Source: Xiphydria camelus
Lineage: Eukaryota; Arthropoda; Insecta; Hymenoptera; Xiphydriidae
Assembly: GCA_963678675.1 (NCBI GenBank)
Contig: OY783199.1
Coordinates: 7,013,501 to 7,077,500 of the forward strand
Reading direction: 5' to 3'
DNA length: 64,000 nt
The notes under the pieces are model-generated. The model worked only from the letters and a program-made list of their open reading frames with translations. It was not told the DNA's origin and ran no database searches. Of the stretch, positions 61,990 through 64,000 are shown one piece after another (the stretch's first letter is position 1; the number at the start of each line of letters is the position of its first letter). A program made the position numbers and the translations under genes.

Positions 61990-63205
61990 ACATATGAATA
62001 TTTTGACGCAGACTAAATTGGCTATTGCTTAATATTTTCGTCTACTATTGATATACCTTCACCCATATATAGCCACATCCCGAAATACTACTCGTATATT
62101 ACAGTAACCATGCGACTGACTACAGCAATACGTTCAACTATTGCAGCAATATTTCTAGCTGCTGTATCGACATTTCTAGCTCCGACAATAATTACAGCGA
62201 TGAATATCATTGAAGCTAGTAAATGTTGATTTTTTTCGCGACATTCAAAGCGAATTGTTCTCTCTCATCCGCGTCGAAAATTATTCGAGCCGATCGCCCA
62301 CCGGCTTTGCCGTCTGCAGCTACGGTTAATGCAAACGACTTTTTTCTCTCCCGCGATACGAAACCGCGAGACACCACAGCGCGAATAGCGTCTCTGCAGA
62401 TATGCCTTTCTTCGCGTGCGGAGACGCGGTCGCTCGCACGGGCCGCATAGAGATAAGGCGCGTTTCGAACGAAATCGCGGCGCGTCGATACGTGGCACTA
62501 AAAAAAGGAGGTCTTTAACGAACGATTTAGCATATCGCCGCTGTGCGTCGGTTTCGCAATGTATCCGAGCGGAATGCATGCGTCCCATTGGAATTGATGC
62601 CGAAGTTCGTCGCACATTCGTCAGCCGCGCTTTGCGACACTTCGAGGGAATTCGAACGCTCGTTTCCTTCGCGTACGTTTCGCGAATATGTCTAAAAATT
62701 CCAAACTTTGATCCTTCTAAAATACCGAGAAGTCTAATATATGATAGACAGATATGCGATCGATTTCAGCATCCCCTTCACCGCGGTGAATAAATTATGA
62801 AGAGCGCAGGCTTATCGGACCGAAGGAATTCTTTTCCGCTCCATAAGCCCCGGGGATTAATCGCGATTATGCGATTCGATGACGCGCCGTAAGCCGGAAA
62901 AAATGCTGAGTATTAGGTACGCGAATCCGCCGTGCGGAACAATTTCGAAGCGTGTTTTTGAAACTCAAATAGCGTTGAACACCCACGGAAAGACTGATAC
63001 CAGTAAATTATACAGTATTTTTTGCAATAAAAAAAAAAGGCATATGTGAGGGTTTTCGAATGTTCCTACTGTACTGAAGAACAATTTTTTCTTAGGAACT
63101 AGTACATTGTAATGTAAACTATTACGATTTAATATTTTCAAAAGAATAATTACTGTACTGCACTGTAAAAACACCCGAAAATCGTGACGTGTACTTTCCT
63201 TTTTG
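61990..63205. other. Non-coding interval
   Basis: No recognisable gene. The two overlapping frames at 62265-62793 lie on opposite strands in CpG-rich DNA and lack any known domain. Confidence 0.45.
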
Positions 63206-63210
63206 ATTGT

Positions 63211-63801
63211 AAGGCTTCACAGCCCCCATTTAATTGATTTTAGAGGAAGTAGGGGAAATTTGAGCAAAAACAGGGGGCACTTTTGATGAAAAAGGGAGAT
63301 GTACCAGAAATTAGAAACGTGCAGTGGTTAAAGAAAAAGATTTTTAAGATATACAATGAAACAGCAATATTTATTAAGTGAATGAAGGATGTTTTTGTAA
63401 CTTAAGAATTTATATCACACGTCAGGTCATTTAAATCTGAGTATCGCGATCTGATTTAAAGTAATGGGAGTCTAGTTTCCGGTAAGAAATATTAATTCAA
63501 CTAGGCTTTTATATTTTAAATGAAATATTGATGAAGATAGATAAAGTGAGGATTATATTATAGTACCATTTTATAAAAAAAAAGAAACAAGAAAGAAAAG
63601 ATATTGATCATTTAAACCCTTTCTACGTCATCCGAAATGATGTAAAGATAAACTCAACTGAGAAGGTGAATAACAGGTGGTTTTAGAGGAAAAATATTGA
63701 ATTATAGAGGAAAAAGGGGGAAATCGCGAGTTTTAGGTGAACAATAGCAAACTTGAAAAAAATAGGGAAATAAAGGAAAATAGACACACGTGGAGCCTGT
63801 A
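63211..63801 (+). mobile_element. Family 5 element, copy B
   Basis: About 590 bp, starting AAGGCTTCACAGCCC and ending GTGGAGCCTGT. The interior is collinear with 42009-42533, including GAACTCAACTGAGAAG-type sequence near 63645. No coding capacity. Confidence 0.75.
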
Positions 63802-63819
63802 AATACAATCAAATGTATG

Positions 63820-64000
63820 TACCTGAAGTTCGAACATTCTTTTAAACGAGAAATTTCGACTTTAAGAGATTATGGCCAATTGTGATGTTATTGATCATTA
63901 TAGACCTATAGGGAAATATTTGCGAAGTGGGCGACTATCGGAAATAAAGTAGGTAATCAATAAACTCCGCAGTGACCGTGGTCTTTTAAAATCGAAACTT
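63820..64000. mobile_element. Family 6 palindromic repeat, cut by window end
   Basis: TACCTGAAGTTCGAACATTC … CGACTTTAAGAGATTATGGCC, followed by the start of the inverted half (CCGTGGTCTTTTAAAATCG). The rest lies outside the window. This copy has no MITE in its centre. Confidence 0.8.

Overview
The window looks like nuclear DNA of an insect. Long AT-rich stretches alternate with CpG-rich ones, there are many dinucleotide microsatellites and small inverted-repeat transposons, and the single recognisable gene is spliced. Order and species cannot be fixed from the sequence. A hymenopteran such as an ant is my best guess (inference only, from the CpG richness and the abundance of MITEs ending in CACTGAG). 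There are no operons, ribosome binding sites or CRISPR arrays, and I recognised no intact RNA gene. Nearly all open frames are chance frames in CpG-rich or simple-repeat DNA.

One gene is well supported: a minus-strand homologue of TENT5/FAM46, a metazoan non-canonical poly(A) polymerase. Its coding region (18866 to 17517) lies in one exon with a clear splice acceptor just upstream (18912/18913). A good donor at 19331/19332 suggests a short intron (18912-19331) and a non-coding first exon in CpG-rich DNA around 19332-19860. A perfect TGACGTCA site (19864-19871) and a GA/CT tract (20017-20061) lie further upstream. The 3' UTR should extend below 17517.

Region by region: 1-8400 is AT-rich non-coding DNA with MITE copies, a 677-bp foldback element (5171-5847) and a piggyBac-like MITE (7466-7976). 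8400-20300 is CpG-rich, with the TENT5 gene at its right-hand end. 20300-21450 holds two inverted copies of one MITE family; the second is split by a 548-bp mariner-type relic that still carries transposase remnants. 22561-22760 is an assembly gap next to a long GA tract. From 23 kb to the end I see no gene, only dispersed repeats, often nested: insertions within insertions at 31.2-32.4 kb, 35.2-35.6 kb and 39.5-40.1 kb, a three-unit tandem block at 52.5-53.06 kb and several near-perfect hairpins.

Several otherwise different MITE families share termini close to CACTGAGAAAA and several copies are flanked by TA, which suggests a common Tc1/mariner-like transposase source encoded elsewhere in the genome. 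The nested pairs give a relative insertion history. I found no convincing new multi-gene system.
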